NCBI RefSeq assembly: GCF_030160115.1
Contig: NZ_BSNS01000023.1
Coordinates: 1-64,000 of the forward strand
Length of the DNA stretch: 64,000 nt
Origin: Devosia nitrariae
GTDB lineage: Bacteria > Pseudomonadota > Alphaproteobacteria > Rhizobiales > Devosiaceae
Direction: 5' to 3'
Both the position numbers and the translations under genes were made by a program. Below, in pieces: positions 24,708 to 32,536 of this stretch. Under the pieces are notes generated by a model that did not search any database, had not been told where the DNA came from, and saw only the letters and a program-made list of their open reading frames with translations. How positions within the stretch are numbered: the stretch's first letter is position 1; each line of letters begins with the position of its first letter.

Positions 24708-25519
24708 GCCGCTCTCCTTCCGAACAGTCGATCGAGAAAGCCCTTCCTTTCGGCCGGCAGCACCAGAGGCACGTCCTCGCCCTGCAATCGCCTGGCGGCC
24801 TCTATATAGGCGCGTGCCGCGACATTGTTTGGCTCGTTGAGCGTCACGGGTGAGCCGACGTTCGAGGAACGCAGTACACCTTCGTTTTCGGGGATGATGC
24901 CGAGCAGGGGCGTCGAGAGGATATCGAGAACGTCGTCGATGGTGAGCATCTCGCCGCGGGCGGCACGCGCAGCATCGTAGCGGGTGATGAGCACGTGCTT
25001 GGCTAAGCTCTCGCCCTTCTCGGCACGCAGGGTCCGCGAGTCGAGAAGACCTATGATACGGTCGGAGTCGCGCACGGAGCTGACTTCCGGGTTGGTGACG
25101 ATCACGGCCTCGTCAGCGAAGCGCATCGCAAGCTGGGCACCGCGTTCGATGCCGGCTGGGCTGTCGCAGAGCACGTAGTCAAATTTCTCGCGCAGCTCAG
25201 CGATGACCTTGGCGACGCCCTCTTCGCTGAGGGCATCCTTGTCACGCGTCTGCGATGCGGGCAGCAGGAAGAGCGAGTCGATGCGCTTGTCGCGAATAAG
25301 CGCCTGGGAAAGGTTCGCCACCCCCTGTGTCACGTTGATGAGGTCGAACACGACGCGGCGCTCGGCTCCCATCACGAGGTCGAGATTGCGCAACCCGACA
25401 TCGAAGTCGACCACGGCCACGCGCTTGCCGCTTTGGGCGAGGGCGGCGCCCAGAGCAGCAGTCGAGGTCGTCTTGCCAACGCCTCCCTTGCCCGATGTGA
25501 CGACCACTACCTTGGCCAT
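24704..25519 (-). CDS. minD: septum site-determining protein MinD
   Basis: A 271-residue ParA/MinD ATPase. The deviant Walker A is KGGVGKTT at residues 11-18 (MAKVVVVTSGKGGVGKTTST). Other landmarks are VDFDVGLRNLDLVMG (A') and CDSPAGIERGA (Walker B), and the C-terminal amphipathic helix KGFLDRLFGRRAA targets the membrane. The ATG at 25519 is chosen because MAKVVVVTSGKGG is the conserved start; the frame is open upstream into minC but not in its coding frame. It binds MinC and MinE. Confidence 0.96.
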   Translation of the reverse strand: MAKVVVVTSGKGGVGKTTSTAALGAALAQSGKRVAVVDFDVGLRNLDLVMGAERRVVFDLINVTQGVANLSQALIRDKRIDSLFLLPASQTRDKDALSEEGVAKVIAELREKFDYVLCDSPAGIERGAQLAMRFADEAVIVTNPEVSSVRDSDRIIGLLDSRTLRAEKGESLAKHVLITRYDAARAARGEMLTIDDVLDILSTPLLGIIPENEGVLRSSNVGSPVTLNEPNNVAARAYIEAARRLQGEDVPLVLPAERKGFLDRLFGRRAA

Positions 25520-25541
25520 TTGCTGTGTCTCCAAATCTGAA

Positions 25542-26255
25542 TTAGTCGAGGGCCGTGACCCAAAGCACGCCATTGTCGAGATAAGCCTGTATCGGACGCC
25601 CCCGAGAGGATGGCTCGATGTCGTCCGCCGTGCGGTACCAGCCATCCACGGCCAGAAGCTCGGCTTCGTTGCGCCGACAGAAGATGCGGGCCGATTCGCA
25701 ACCGGAGGCGCCGGCAAAAGCACGGCCGCGCAGGGTCCCGTAGATGTGAATGGAGCCGCCGGCGATGATCTCCGATCCCGACCCGACGGAGCCGAGGACG
25801 ACCACATCCCCATGCGGATGGAAAATCGACTGGCCGGAGCGGATCGGCTGATCGATGATCTTCGTATCCGGCTTCGGGAGTTCCCCCGTTTGGGGGGCAT
25901 CGAGGGCTTGCGAGGTGCGCTCTATGTCTTCGATGAGCGTTTCCTTGGCACCTATCAGCAGCGGCGGCAGATCGGGCCCCAGGTCCTCAACGCCGGCGGC
26001 CTCGATGGCATAGACGCGTATGCGGCGCTGCGAGAGCTGCGATACGAGCGCCGTGACGTCGTTGCTGCCGGGCTTTAGCAGACTCAGGTCGAGCACCACC
26101 GGGCGCCCCTCGAAGAAACCTGGCGAGTTCGCGGTCCAGCGGTCCAGCCTGTGCAGCCAGTCGGAAATGGGTGCTTCGGGCGTCAGCGCGAAGGCGACGA
26201 AGGAGCGCGCCTTGAAGCGGAGTGATTTTTTCTCGATGGGCGCTGCGGTGGTCAC
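25542..26255 (-). CDS. minC: septum site-determining protein MinC
   Basis: A 237-residue FtsZ-assembly inhibitor. The N-terminal domain (1-105) holds the poorly conserved FtsZ-inhibiting fold. The C-terminal beta-helix domain (about 130-225) is recognisable from IIDQPIRSGQSIFHPHGDVV, VGSGSEIIAGGSIHIYGTLR and GRAFAGASGCESARIFC, which bind MinD and the septum. It is the first gene of the minCDE operon, 22 bp before minD. The promoter must lie in 26256-26537; I could not single one out. Confidence 0.95.
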   Translation of the reverse strand: MTTAAPIEKKSLRFKARSFVAFALTPEAPISDWLHRLDRWTANSPGFFEGRPVVLDLSLLKPGSNDVTALVSQLSQRRIRVYAIEAAGVEDLGPDLPPLLIGAKETLIEDIERTSQALDAPQTGELPKPDTKIIDQPIRSGQSIFHPHGDVVVLGSVGSGSEIIAGGSIHIYGTLRGRAFAGASGCESARIFCRRNEAELLAVDGWYRTADDIEPSSRGRPIQAYLDNGVLWVTALD

Positions 26256-26537
26256 GAGGAATGCGGTCCTTACTGATTGGTTAAGGCTAGCCTCCCATGG
26301 TTAATCGAAGGTAAATCGCAGCGTTTTCGTACTCCGGCATCGATCCGATCCGTCTCGACCTCGATGCTACGAGACCGCTGCCGAAACAGGGTGCGCTGCT
26401 TTCCAGCCGATCGGGACTTGGCAATTTCGTTGTCCCAGTGGATCTTGTGAGAGGCTGGCCCTTTCGACAGAGCATCACGATTGCTCTAGCTTGCCCATGA
26501 AAGCACACTGAAAACTGCGTCAAAACGGAAAGAGTGA

Positions 26538-27320
26538 ATGGCTGGACCACCAGGGGCCAGTGAGCGGATTGCCATTATCTCGGATGTGCATGGGAATCTG
26601 TCCGCGCTGGAGACTGTGCTCGCGCATATCCGCGCGGCGGGCATTGAACGGATATTCAACCTCGGGGATCTGGTTGGAAAGGGGCCACGATCGGCAGCGG
26701 TCGTCGATCGCTGCCGGGAGGTGTGTGAGGTCACGGTACAGGGCAATTGGGACGCCGCAATTTCGGAAGGTCCTGATCGCGAGCAGCCGGCTCGCCAGTG
26801 GCACCGTGCGCAGCTGGGACAAGAGCGCCTCGACTACCTTGCGGGGCTGCCCGGCAGCTTCGATTTCACGCTCAGTGGTCGACGGGCAAGGATCTTTCAT
26901 GCCAGCCAGCTCAGTGTCCACCATCGCGTGCACGAGACCGGGACGCGTGAGGAGCATCGCGCCATGTTCAGCAACACGCTCTTCACGGGGTTCGGTCAGG
27001 AGCCCCAGATCGTCGGGTATGGCGATATTCACACCGCCTACGCACGCAACTTCGAACTTCGCACGCTGTTCAATGCCGGCAGCGTAGGCAATCCGCTTGA
27101 TATACCCCTCGCCTGCTACGCCGTCCTCGAGGGCAGGTACGGTGTTGAGGCACCACACCCGTGGTCCTTGCACTTCGTCCGCCTGCCTTACGATATCGAA
27201 GGCGAAATCGCGGCGGCTGAAGCCAGTGGCATGCCTGCTATCGGCCACTATGCCAGCGAGCTGCGCACCGCAGTCTATCGCGGGCTTACCGCCGCTCCGC
27301 TGACGGGCTCGCCTGCGTAG
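26538..27320 (+). CDS. metallophosphoesterase
   Basis: A 260-residue calcineurin-like phosphoesterase of the YfcE/DUF2436 kind: IAIISDVHGNLSALETVL (D-x-H), IFNLGDLVGKGP (GD) and VQGNWDAAI, where most relatives have GNHD. The late metal motif usually written GHTH reads YGDIHTAY. Two metal-site histidines are therefore replaced by Trp and Asp. It may still be active, but with altered metal binding. It is divergent from minC with a 282-bp gap. The substrate is unknown. Confidence 0.82.
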   Translation: MAGPPGASERIAIISDVHGNLSALETVLAHIRAAGIERIFNLGDLVGKGPRSAAVVDRCREVCEVTVQGNWDAAISEGPDREQPARQWHRAQLGQERLDYLAGLPGSFDFTLSGRRARIFHASQLSVHHRVHETGTREEHRAMFSNTLFTGFGQEPQIVGYGDIHTAYARNFELRTLFNAGSVGNPLDIPLACYAVLEGRYGVEAPHPWSLHFVRLPYDIEGEIAAAEASGMPAIGHYASELRTAVYRGLTAAPLTGSPA

Positions 27321-27380
27321 GCTACAGGATCGCGAGCCGGTCATTTTTGCGACGTTGCAGAGGTCAGGCTAACATATCGA

Positions 27381-27400
27381 GCAAAACTCGGGAGTTTTGC
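27381..27400. terminator. perfect hairpin after the phosphoesterase gene
   Basis: GCAAAACTC-GG-GAGTTTTGC is a 9-bp perfect stem with a 2-base loop, 60 bases past the phosphoesterase stop and 24 before the truncated oxidase start. It may be a terminator, or an operator for the lost gene; no T-run follows. Confidence 0.4.
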
Positions 27401-27424
27401 GGATTGGACCACCCAGGAGGCGCG

Positions 27425-27790
27425 ATGAGTGCAGGAGAGGACGCTTTCCCAGCTAGCGAATTCGAGAGCTTGCACGAGATCGTTGGGAAAGCTCACGAGA
27501 TGCTGCCGAAAGAAAAATGGGACAGCCTTACAGGTGGCGCGGAAACGGAAACCACGCTCAAACGAAACCGTCTCGCCATCGATTCCATCGCTTTTAAACC
27601 GAGTGTGTTACGCAACGTCAGCAAAATAGACCTTTCTGTCGAGCATTTCGGCCGCAAGTTGCGACTGCCCGTATTTCTCGCGCCTACCGGCCCACTGAAC
27701 CTATTCGGCTCTGGCGGAGGCGCAACTGTTGCAACGGCCGCGCGAGCTTTCGACATAGGCCACTCCGCCCGGACGACGCTCAAGGATTAG
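27425..27790 (+). pseudogene. FMN-dependent alpha-hydroxy-acid oxidase, truncated
   Basis: The first 121 residues match the start of the lactate/glycolate oxidase family: KEKWDSLTGGAETETTLKRN, VLRNVSKIDLSVEHFGRKLR, PVFLAPTGPLNLFGSGGGAT. The family is about 350-390 residues. Here the frame ends after SARTTLKD, and no continuation of the barrel, including the catalytic His and Arg, is found downstream in any frame. Ribosome binding site GGAGG is intact. This is a 3' truncation. Confidence 0.75.
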
Positions 27791-28010
27791 CATATGCCTC
27801 TGCCGATACGGCTCGGCTCATGTGCCTGAATGCGGACGCCGCTCAGTCACCGGCTTGCAGTTCTTGGTGGCTGGTGCATACTCCGGCCCGGCCGTCCCAG
27901 CCGAACCTGCCGCCGGGTTGAAGGGGGCACACCCAGGTCATTGCGAGCGACGACCTCAGTCCATGGTCGACGTGTAATCGGTGGACGTCGACCGAGATGA
28001 GAGGTTCGTC

Positions 28011-28376
28011 ATGCCTTTCGGCATCGTCCCGTTCACCCGCGACGGCATCACGGCCGTGAAGCATCGCATCCGCGACCAGTGCCCCGATATCAAATCGTCC
28101 CACATCGACGAAGCCATCGCTTTTGGATTTGGATTCCACACCTACGCGGCGATGCTGCCGGTGCTGGAACGGGTAGAGGCAGTCAGCAGCTTATCCGCTC
28201 AGATGGTGCCCCAATGGGTAATGTTGCGGTTGGCTCAGTTGGGCTACGAACCAACGCGCTTGCAGGAGTTGCAGGGGTTGCTTTGGAACCCGCCGGTCAG
28301 GCTATCTGCCGAAGCCCAGGCGCGTTACAGCGATTCGTCCCAACTGTTTAGGCCAGCACCTGCCAACGACGGCTAG
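28011..28376 (+). CDS. hypothetical protein
   Basis: A 121-residue soluble protein: PFGIVPFTRDGITAVKHRIR, then SSHIDEAIAFGFGFHTYAAM and QMVPQWVMLRLAQLGYEPTR. The A-x-GFGF-x-TYAAML stretch recalls the short helix found in glyoxalase-related small proteins, but I would not assign a function. The ATG at 28011 is preferred over 27981 because GAGAGG stands 8 bases before it. It stands alone. Confidence 0.55.
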   Translation: MPFGIVPFTRDGITAVKHRIRDQCPDIKSSHIDEAIAFGFGFHTYAAMLPVLERVEAVSSLSAQMVPQWVMLRLAQLGYEPTRLQELQGLLWNPPVRLSAEAQARYSDSSQLFRPAPANDG

Positions 28377-28583
28377 TGGCTGCCATCTACAACCAACTGT
28401 GCTTACGTGGTGGCGGCGTGGCCTAATGCCTGACCCCGGCTTTGAATGCCCGCATAAGTTCGCAAGCGATCGACGTCGGCAGGATGGGACGACCGGCGTT
28501 CACGCGCGACCGGGCTGGCGATGGTTCTCGCATCGAAGAAAAGGGGCGTTCTCGAGCCCGGTCCCGGGAGGGCTTATGAAGAC

Positions 28584-29060
28584 ATGAGAGTGGAGATGAG
28601 CATACGGGAAGCCCTTCCGGCGGATGTGGACTTTTTGCGCCAGGGGTTGCGTAGCCTCGATGACGAAATGCGCGAGCTGGCAACAGCGTCTGGCTTTCAC
28701 CGTGAGGGTATGCCGGGCCCTAACATAGAGGCGCTCCTGCAACGCGAATTGTTCTTCATTGCTCTCTATGGTGATGAGCCCTGTGGGTTCCTTTCGATCT
28801 GGTTCTCCCATCCGGCACCAGAGAGGGCCCTTGTGCCGCCGCCACAACAGGCCACGATCAATACGATGTACGTGCTGCCAGCGTTTCGCAGGCGAGGAAT
28901 TGCCTCGAGGCTTCTGGGAGCTGCTGAAACCCGGTGTCGTAGCTTGGGGGCGCCCGGCATCAGCCTTGGTTTCATCGATGGGAACCAACCGGCTGAAGCT
29001 GCATACAAGAAGGCAGGATTTGTGACGATACGGCACGCAATGTGGCTGTCGCTGGATTGA
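28584..29060 (+). CDS. GNAT family N-acetyltransferase
   Basis: A 158-residue acetyltransferase. MSIREALPADVDFLRQGLRS opens the fold, INTMYVLPAFRRRGIASRLL is motif A with the acetyl-CoA loop RRRGIA, and FIDGNQPAEAAYKKAGFV is the motif B helix. The start at ATG 28584 follows GGGAGGG; the next ATG, 28596, is also possible. The in-frame extension to 28521 has no conserved residues. The substrate is unknown. Confidence 0.85.
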   Translation: MRVEMSIREALPADVDFLRQGLRSLDDEMRELATASGFHREGMPGPNIEALLQRELFFIALYGDEPCGFLSIWFSHPAPERALVPPPQQATINTMYVLPAFRRRGIASRLLGAAETRCRSLGAPGISLGFIDGNQPAEAAYKKAGFVTIRHAMWLSLD

Positions 29061-29161
29061 TTGGCAGGCCTCGACCAGGTCCCAAAAACTGCCGTTTGGC
29101 GGAGCGTATTCTCTTGTGAAGTATCTTCTCAGGGGATCGCGGGCCGTGGTAAGCGGCGCTT

Positions 29162-29671
29162 ATGGGCATCAAGAACTACTTGATCGAAGGCAGCTCCGGC
29201 ACTGGAAAGACGTCTGTCGCTACTGAGCTGGAGCGGCGTGGTTTTCATGTCGTCCATGGTGATCGGGTCTTGGCCTATGTCGGGGACCCCGAAACCGGCG
29301 ATGCGCTCGAAGGACCGCCGCAAGGTGTGGACCGCGTCGTTTGGGGGTACGCGCACTGGATCTGGCCTGTTGAAAAGGTTCGAGCCATCGCCGCTGACAC
29401 CACCCATCCTGTCACCTTCTTTTGTGGCGGCTCCCGCAATTTCCATAAGTTCCTGGACGTGTTCGAAAAGGTTTTCGTGCTCGACATAGGTGTCGAGACG
29501 TTGAACAGACGATTGGACGGGCGGCCAAATGAGCCGGGTTTCGCGCCGGACGAGCGTGCGGTGGTTCTACGCTACCATAGGAGCAACGAACACTTTCCCT
29601 CCGGGATCAGTATCGACACGACCGGAACGGTCCCGAGCGTCGTCGACGATATCCTGGCCCAACTGACCTGA
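29162..29671 (+). CDS. P-loop NTPase / nucleoside kinase-like
   Basis: A 169-residue P-loop protein with Walker A GSSGTGKTS at residues 10-18 (YLIEGSSGTGKTSVATELER), then GFHVVHGDRVLAYVGDP, and TFFCGGSRNFHKFLDVFEKV in place of a classical lid. Close homologues are annotated as nucleoside kinases or AAA ATPases without experimental substrate. It is the third orphan kinase-like gene of the region and lies 101 bp after a GNAT gene. Confidence 0.75.
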   Translation: MGIKNYLIEGSSGTGKTSVATELERRGFHVVHGDRVLAYVGDPETGDALEGPPQGVDRVVWGYAHWIWPVEKVRAIAADTTHPVTFFCGGSRNFHKFLDVFEKVFVLDIGVETLNRRLDGRPNEPGFAPDERAVVLRYHRSNEHFPSGISIDTTGTVPSVVDDILAQLT

Positions 29672-30074
29672 CGCCTGGATGGGGGGAAGCACTCGAACAT
29701 TGGGGGAGAGACGCGAGCCGTCTGGAGCGGCTAGGAAGAAGGTTGCTACAAATTGATCTGGTACCTCTGCCCAGAGGATTTGACCAACTGCCGAAGACTC
29801 ACGGCACCTCTCATCCTCGAACGCTGACGCACGGCATACGCCAGCTACCGCACCCACCTTTCGTGCATGTTGCACATCCCGCCTGGGCGCAACAGGCACG
29901 GGGCCAGAGTGCGGTAGCTGTCGGATTCCGTGTGGCGGGCCGACGCAGTGCTTCGCAACCAGAACCGCTGCACATAGGATTCAACCAGCCACCAAAGAGT
30001 CATAACTCCTGTGCAGAGGTACTAGGCTGACCTGGTGGTTGGCAATTTCCCGCCTTTGGGCTTTGATCATGCTC
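29672..30074. other. 403-bp gap, nothing recognised
   Basis: A 95-codon frame on the plus strand (29743-30030) has no family resemblance, no good ribosome binding site and atypical composition. I see no repeats or regulatory sites here. Confidence 0.4.
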
Positions 30075-30605
30075 TCAGCGCCAGCGCTCCCAGAACCGCC
30101 CGCTGAACGCCGACGACAGGGGCGCGCTCTCATTCCGCGGCCGGAACACCTGGTGCTGCAGGCGTTGATCCAACTCCCATAACGCGGTCCTGTTCGAATC
30201 CCAGTTCAGCCGATCGATGGCGATGTTCAGGGGAAACCACCCTGCCTCCCCATGCTCATGGGAAAGGACCAGTTCGCTGTGAGTGGCGTCGACGCCGAAG
30301 CTGAATTCGGGAACGACGAGTATCTCAGGCCCCCAATGCCCGTTTCGCTGAAATTGCGTCCTGGGCACCATGGCGATCGTGTCGAGGGGCAGCAGCGGAA
30401 GGTTTCGTGGAAGGCCGCTTTCTTCCTCCATCTCCCTGCCGGCAGCGATGAGTGGAGCCTCCCCCTCGTCACCTCCGCCCGCAATCCCCTGCCACTCCCC
30501 GCTGTCGCTGCGGCGGAACAGTCCATACTCACGCCCACCCTCAGCCAGGCGAAAGGGAAGAACCAGGACCTGGAACGGGGCGCGTCTGTTTGCGGGATCG
30601 CTCAC
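30075..30605 (-). CDS. Nudix hydrolase
   Basis: A 176-residue Nudix protein. The Nudix box GGGDEGEAPLIAAGREMEEE continues to SGL and fits G-x5-E-x7-R-E-U-x-E-E-x-G-U exactly. It hydrolyses a nucleoside diphosphate linked to another group; the substrate is undefined, though the N-terminal FQVLVLPFRLAEGGREYGLF is typical of the NUDIX proteins that act on dNTP-like compounds. The start is a GTG at 30605, with GGAGAG eight bases upstream. Confidence 0.85.
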   Translation of the reverse strand: MSDPANRRAPFQVLVLPFRLAEGGREYGLFRRSDSGEWQGIAGGGDEGEAPLIAAGREMEEESGLPRNLPLLPLDTIAMVPRTQFQRNGHWGPEILVVPEFSFGVDATHSELVLSHEHGEAGWFPLNIAIDRLNWDSNRTALWELDQRLQHQVFRPRNESAPLSSAFSGRFWERWR

Positions 30606-30850
30606 TCATCTCTCTCCATTTGGCGCGACAGGAGGGGCGCCTTGCTAGTATTGGATCACCGGCAGATAGAGGATAGGCAGACCATCGCGGACGAGACAAA
30701 CGCCCTCGGTCAAGCGAACCCGGGGGGAGCCGCTCGCGCCCACCCATCTGCTCGATTGTCCACTCCCGAAAGTCCTTTCGTGACAATCCTGCGCGGTTCA
30801 AAGAGGCAGGCAGCTCGCGTTGACGGTCTCAACAGCTCAGAGTGCACACA

Positions 30851-31531
30851 TCAGCTTGGCGAGCTCGTACTCGATTCCGGGCTGGTTTGCCCCAGGCGTG
30901 GCTCTGTCCCCGCCAGCAGTCGCTGGATGTTGGCGCGATGGCGCGCGATCACGTAGATGCCACCCGCGATCACCAGCAACCGGTAGGGTAAGGGCTGCTC
31001 CAGGCCGAAGATGAGGACGATCGCGGTCAACGCCGCCAGCATCGAACTGAGGGAAACGATCCTGGAGATGGCCAGCGCAATGGCAAAAACCGTCGCAGCA
31101 CCTAGACCTACTGGCCAGGACATCGCCAGCAGCACGCCCAGCCCTGTTGCAGCGGATTTGCCGCCGGTAAAATTCAACCAGATCGAACGGCTGTGCCCCA
31201 ACAGCACGGCAAGTCCGGCCAGGCAAACGGCCCAGGGCACCCAGGTTTGCGGTTCAAGCGGTGGCGTGTCGTTGCCCAACGCATCCAGCCAGGGATAAAA
31301 CCAGCGGGCAAAGACGATCGCTCCCGCGCCCTTCAGCACATCTATCACCAGCACGACCAGCGCAGGCCACTTCCCCAGAGTCCGCAATACGTTCGTTGCG
31401 CCAATGGATCTGGAGCCATGCTCCCGGATATCGATGCCCCTAAGCAGCTTTCCCGCCAGATAGCCCGTCGGCGTGGACCCGAAGAGATAAGCGATTGCCA
31501 GTCCAATCACACTCGCTATCCAGAAAACCAT
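30851..31531 (-). CDS. plsY: glycerol-3-phosphate acyltransferase PlsY
   Basis: A 226-residue polytopic acyltransferase, acylphosphate-dependent, catalysing the first step of phospholipid synthesis. All PlsY motifs are visible: YLFGSTPTGYLAGKLLRGID then SIGATNVLRTLGK, and LLGHSRSIWLNFTGGKSAAT. Two normally conserved residues differ (SGN to SRS, and GGKG to GGKS). These variants recall cyanobacterial PlsY sequences. GGGGAGG precedes the ATG at 31531. It lies 29 bp downstream of the methyltransferase gene, both on the minus strand. Confidence 0.9.
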   Translation of the reverse strand: MVFWIASVIGLAIAYLFGSTPTGYLAGKLLRGIDIREHGSRSIGATNVLRTLGKWPALVVLVIDVLKGAGAIVFARWFYPWLDALGNDTPPLEPQTWVPWAVCLAGLAVLLGHSRSIWLNFTGGKSAATGLGVLLAMSWPVGLGAATVFAIALAISRIVSLSSMLAALTAIVLIFGLEQPLPYRLLVIAGGIYVIARHRANIQRLLAGTEPRLGQTSPESSTSSPS

Positions 31532-31560
31532 AGGACCTCCCCTCATCCCATCCGGCGGCC

Positions 31561-32343
31561 TCAGCCGGCCCTGATCGCCCCCCACACCAGTTTGGTGCGC
31601 ACCCGGTACGTCAGCCGCCCGTCGACAGCATGCGGCCGCAGGATCTCCTCGAGTTCCGCATCGAACGCCGCGCCACGTGCGCCGAGCTTGGAGGGTGCGA
31701 ACGTATCGCGCGAGTGCTGGCAGGCAATGAAGTCGGCAACGCTCTGCTCGAACGGCGCCGAGAGGAACTGTTCCTCCCCCCTGATATCGAGATACGCGCT
31801 GAAGCTCCCCCATTGCCGGGCCTTGCCGACAGGATCGAGCGGCCCTCCGGTGACCTCCAGTACCCAACGCCCAAGAAATGTGAGCCAGTCCGCCTGCCAC
31901 GGCGGCTCGAACGCATCATCGCCCGCAACCACGGCCACGACATGGCCGGAACGTTGGTGCGCGGCTAGGCGCGGAAACAGGCGCGCGTGGTCCATCCAGT
32001 GGATGCTGTTGGCGGCAACCGTCAGATCGAACCTGCGGCCTTCGATGGCAAAATCCTCGGCAAACCCTTCGATCCACTCGATATTGGCCGCATCGCCTCC
32101 CGGCATCGACCGCCCGAGCGCGATCATCGACCACGACGGATCGACGGCCGTGACTGTCTCGAACTCCCGAGCCAGGACCCGCGAGATCTTGCCCGGCCCG
32201 CAGCCGATATCGAGCAGCGCCCCGCGCGCCGGCGCGATCTCGACTAGCCTTGCGAACAGGGCATCCGGATAGGGCGGCCGGAAGGGGTAGTTCTCGACAA
32301 CGTCGACTTCGGTAAAGGAAGCGCCGGCGCGTTCACTCATCAT
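31561..32343 (-). CDS. class I SAM-dependent methyltransferase
   Basis: A 260-residue methyltransferase. The SAM motif is LLDIGCGPGKISRVLAREFE, the acidic residue comes from VTAVDPSWSMI, and the later LTVAANSIHWMDHARLFPRL is typical of the UbiE/COQ5-like Methyltransf_11 group. The ATG at 32343 follows AGGGGGA; an in-frame ATG at 32373 is possible. The N-terminal third is repeated as a dead fragment at 38195-38431. It is upstream of plsY and divergent from proS. The substrate is unknown. Confidence 0.85.
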   Translation of the reverse strand: MMSERAGASFTEVDVVENYPFRPPYPDALFARLVEIAPARGALLDIGCGPGKISRVLAREFETVTAVDPSWSMIALGRSMPGGDAANIEWIEGFAEDFAIEGRRFDLTVAANSIHWMDHARLFPRLAAHQRSGHVVAVVAGDDAFEPPWQADWLTFLGRWVLEVTGGPLDPVGKARQWGSFSAYLDIRGEEQFLSAPFEQSVADFIACQHSRDTFAPSKLGARGAAFDAELEEILRPHAVDGRLTYRVRTKLVWGAIRAG

Positions 32344-32536
32344 TCCCCCTGTCTTCATCGTCACCCGCGCCATGTTATGCCGTGTACAAGGACTGCCATC
32401 TGCCCTTGTTCAGCGAATGGTGCATGAGTTTTCGACTGTCGCAAGGTGGCGCACCAGAGAACGCGGAAAGCCGCCCCAACTTGACATGATTATCGTCCCT
32501 ATGGCCTTTCGCACCCCTCGGAAAGGGCAAAATCCC

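Noticed and set aside
25520..25900. N-terminal extension of MinD by 127 residues
   Set aside because: The extension overlaps minC in another frame and lacks similarity to MinD. The conserved start is at 25519.
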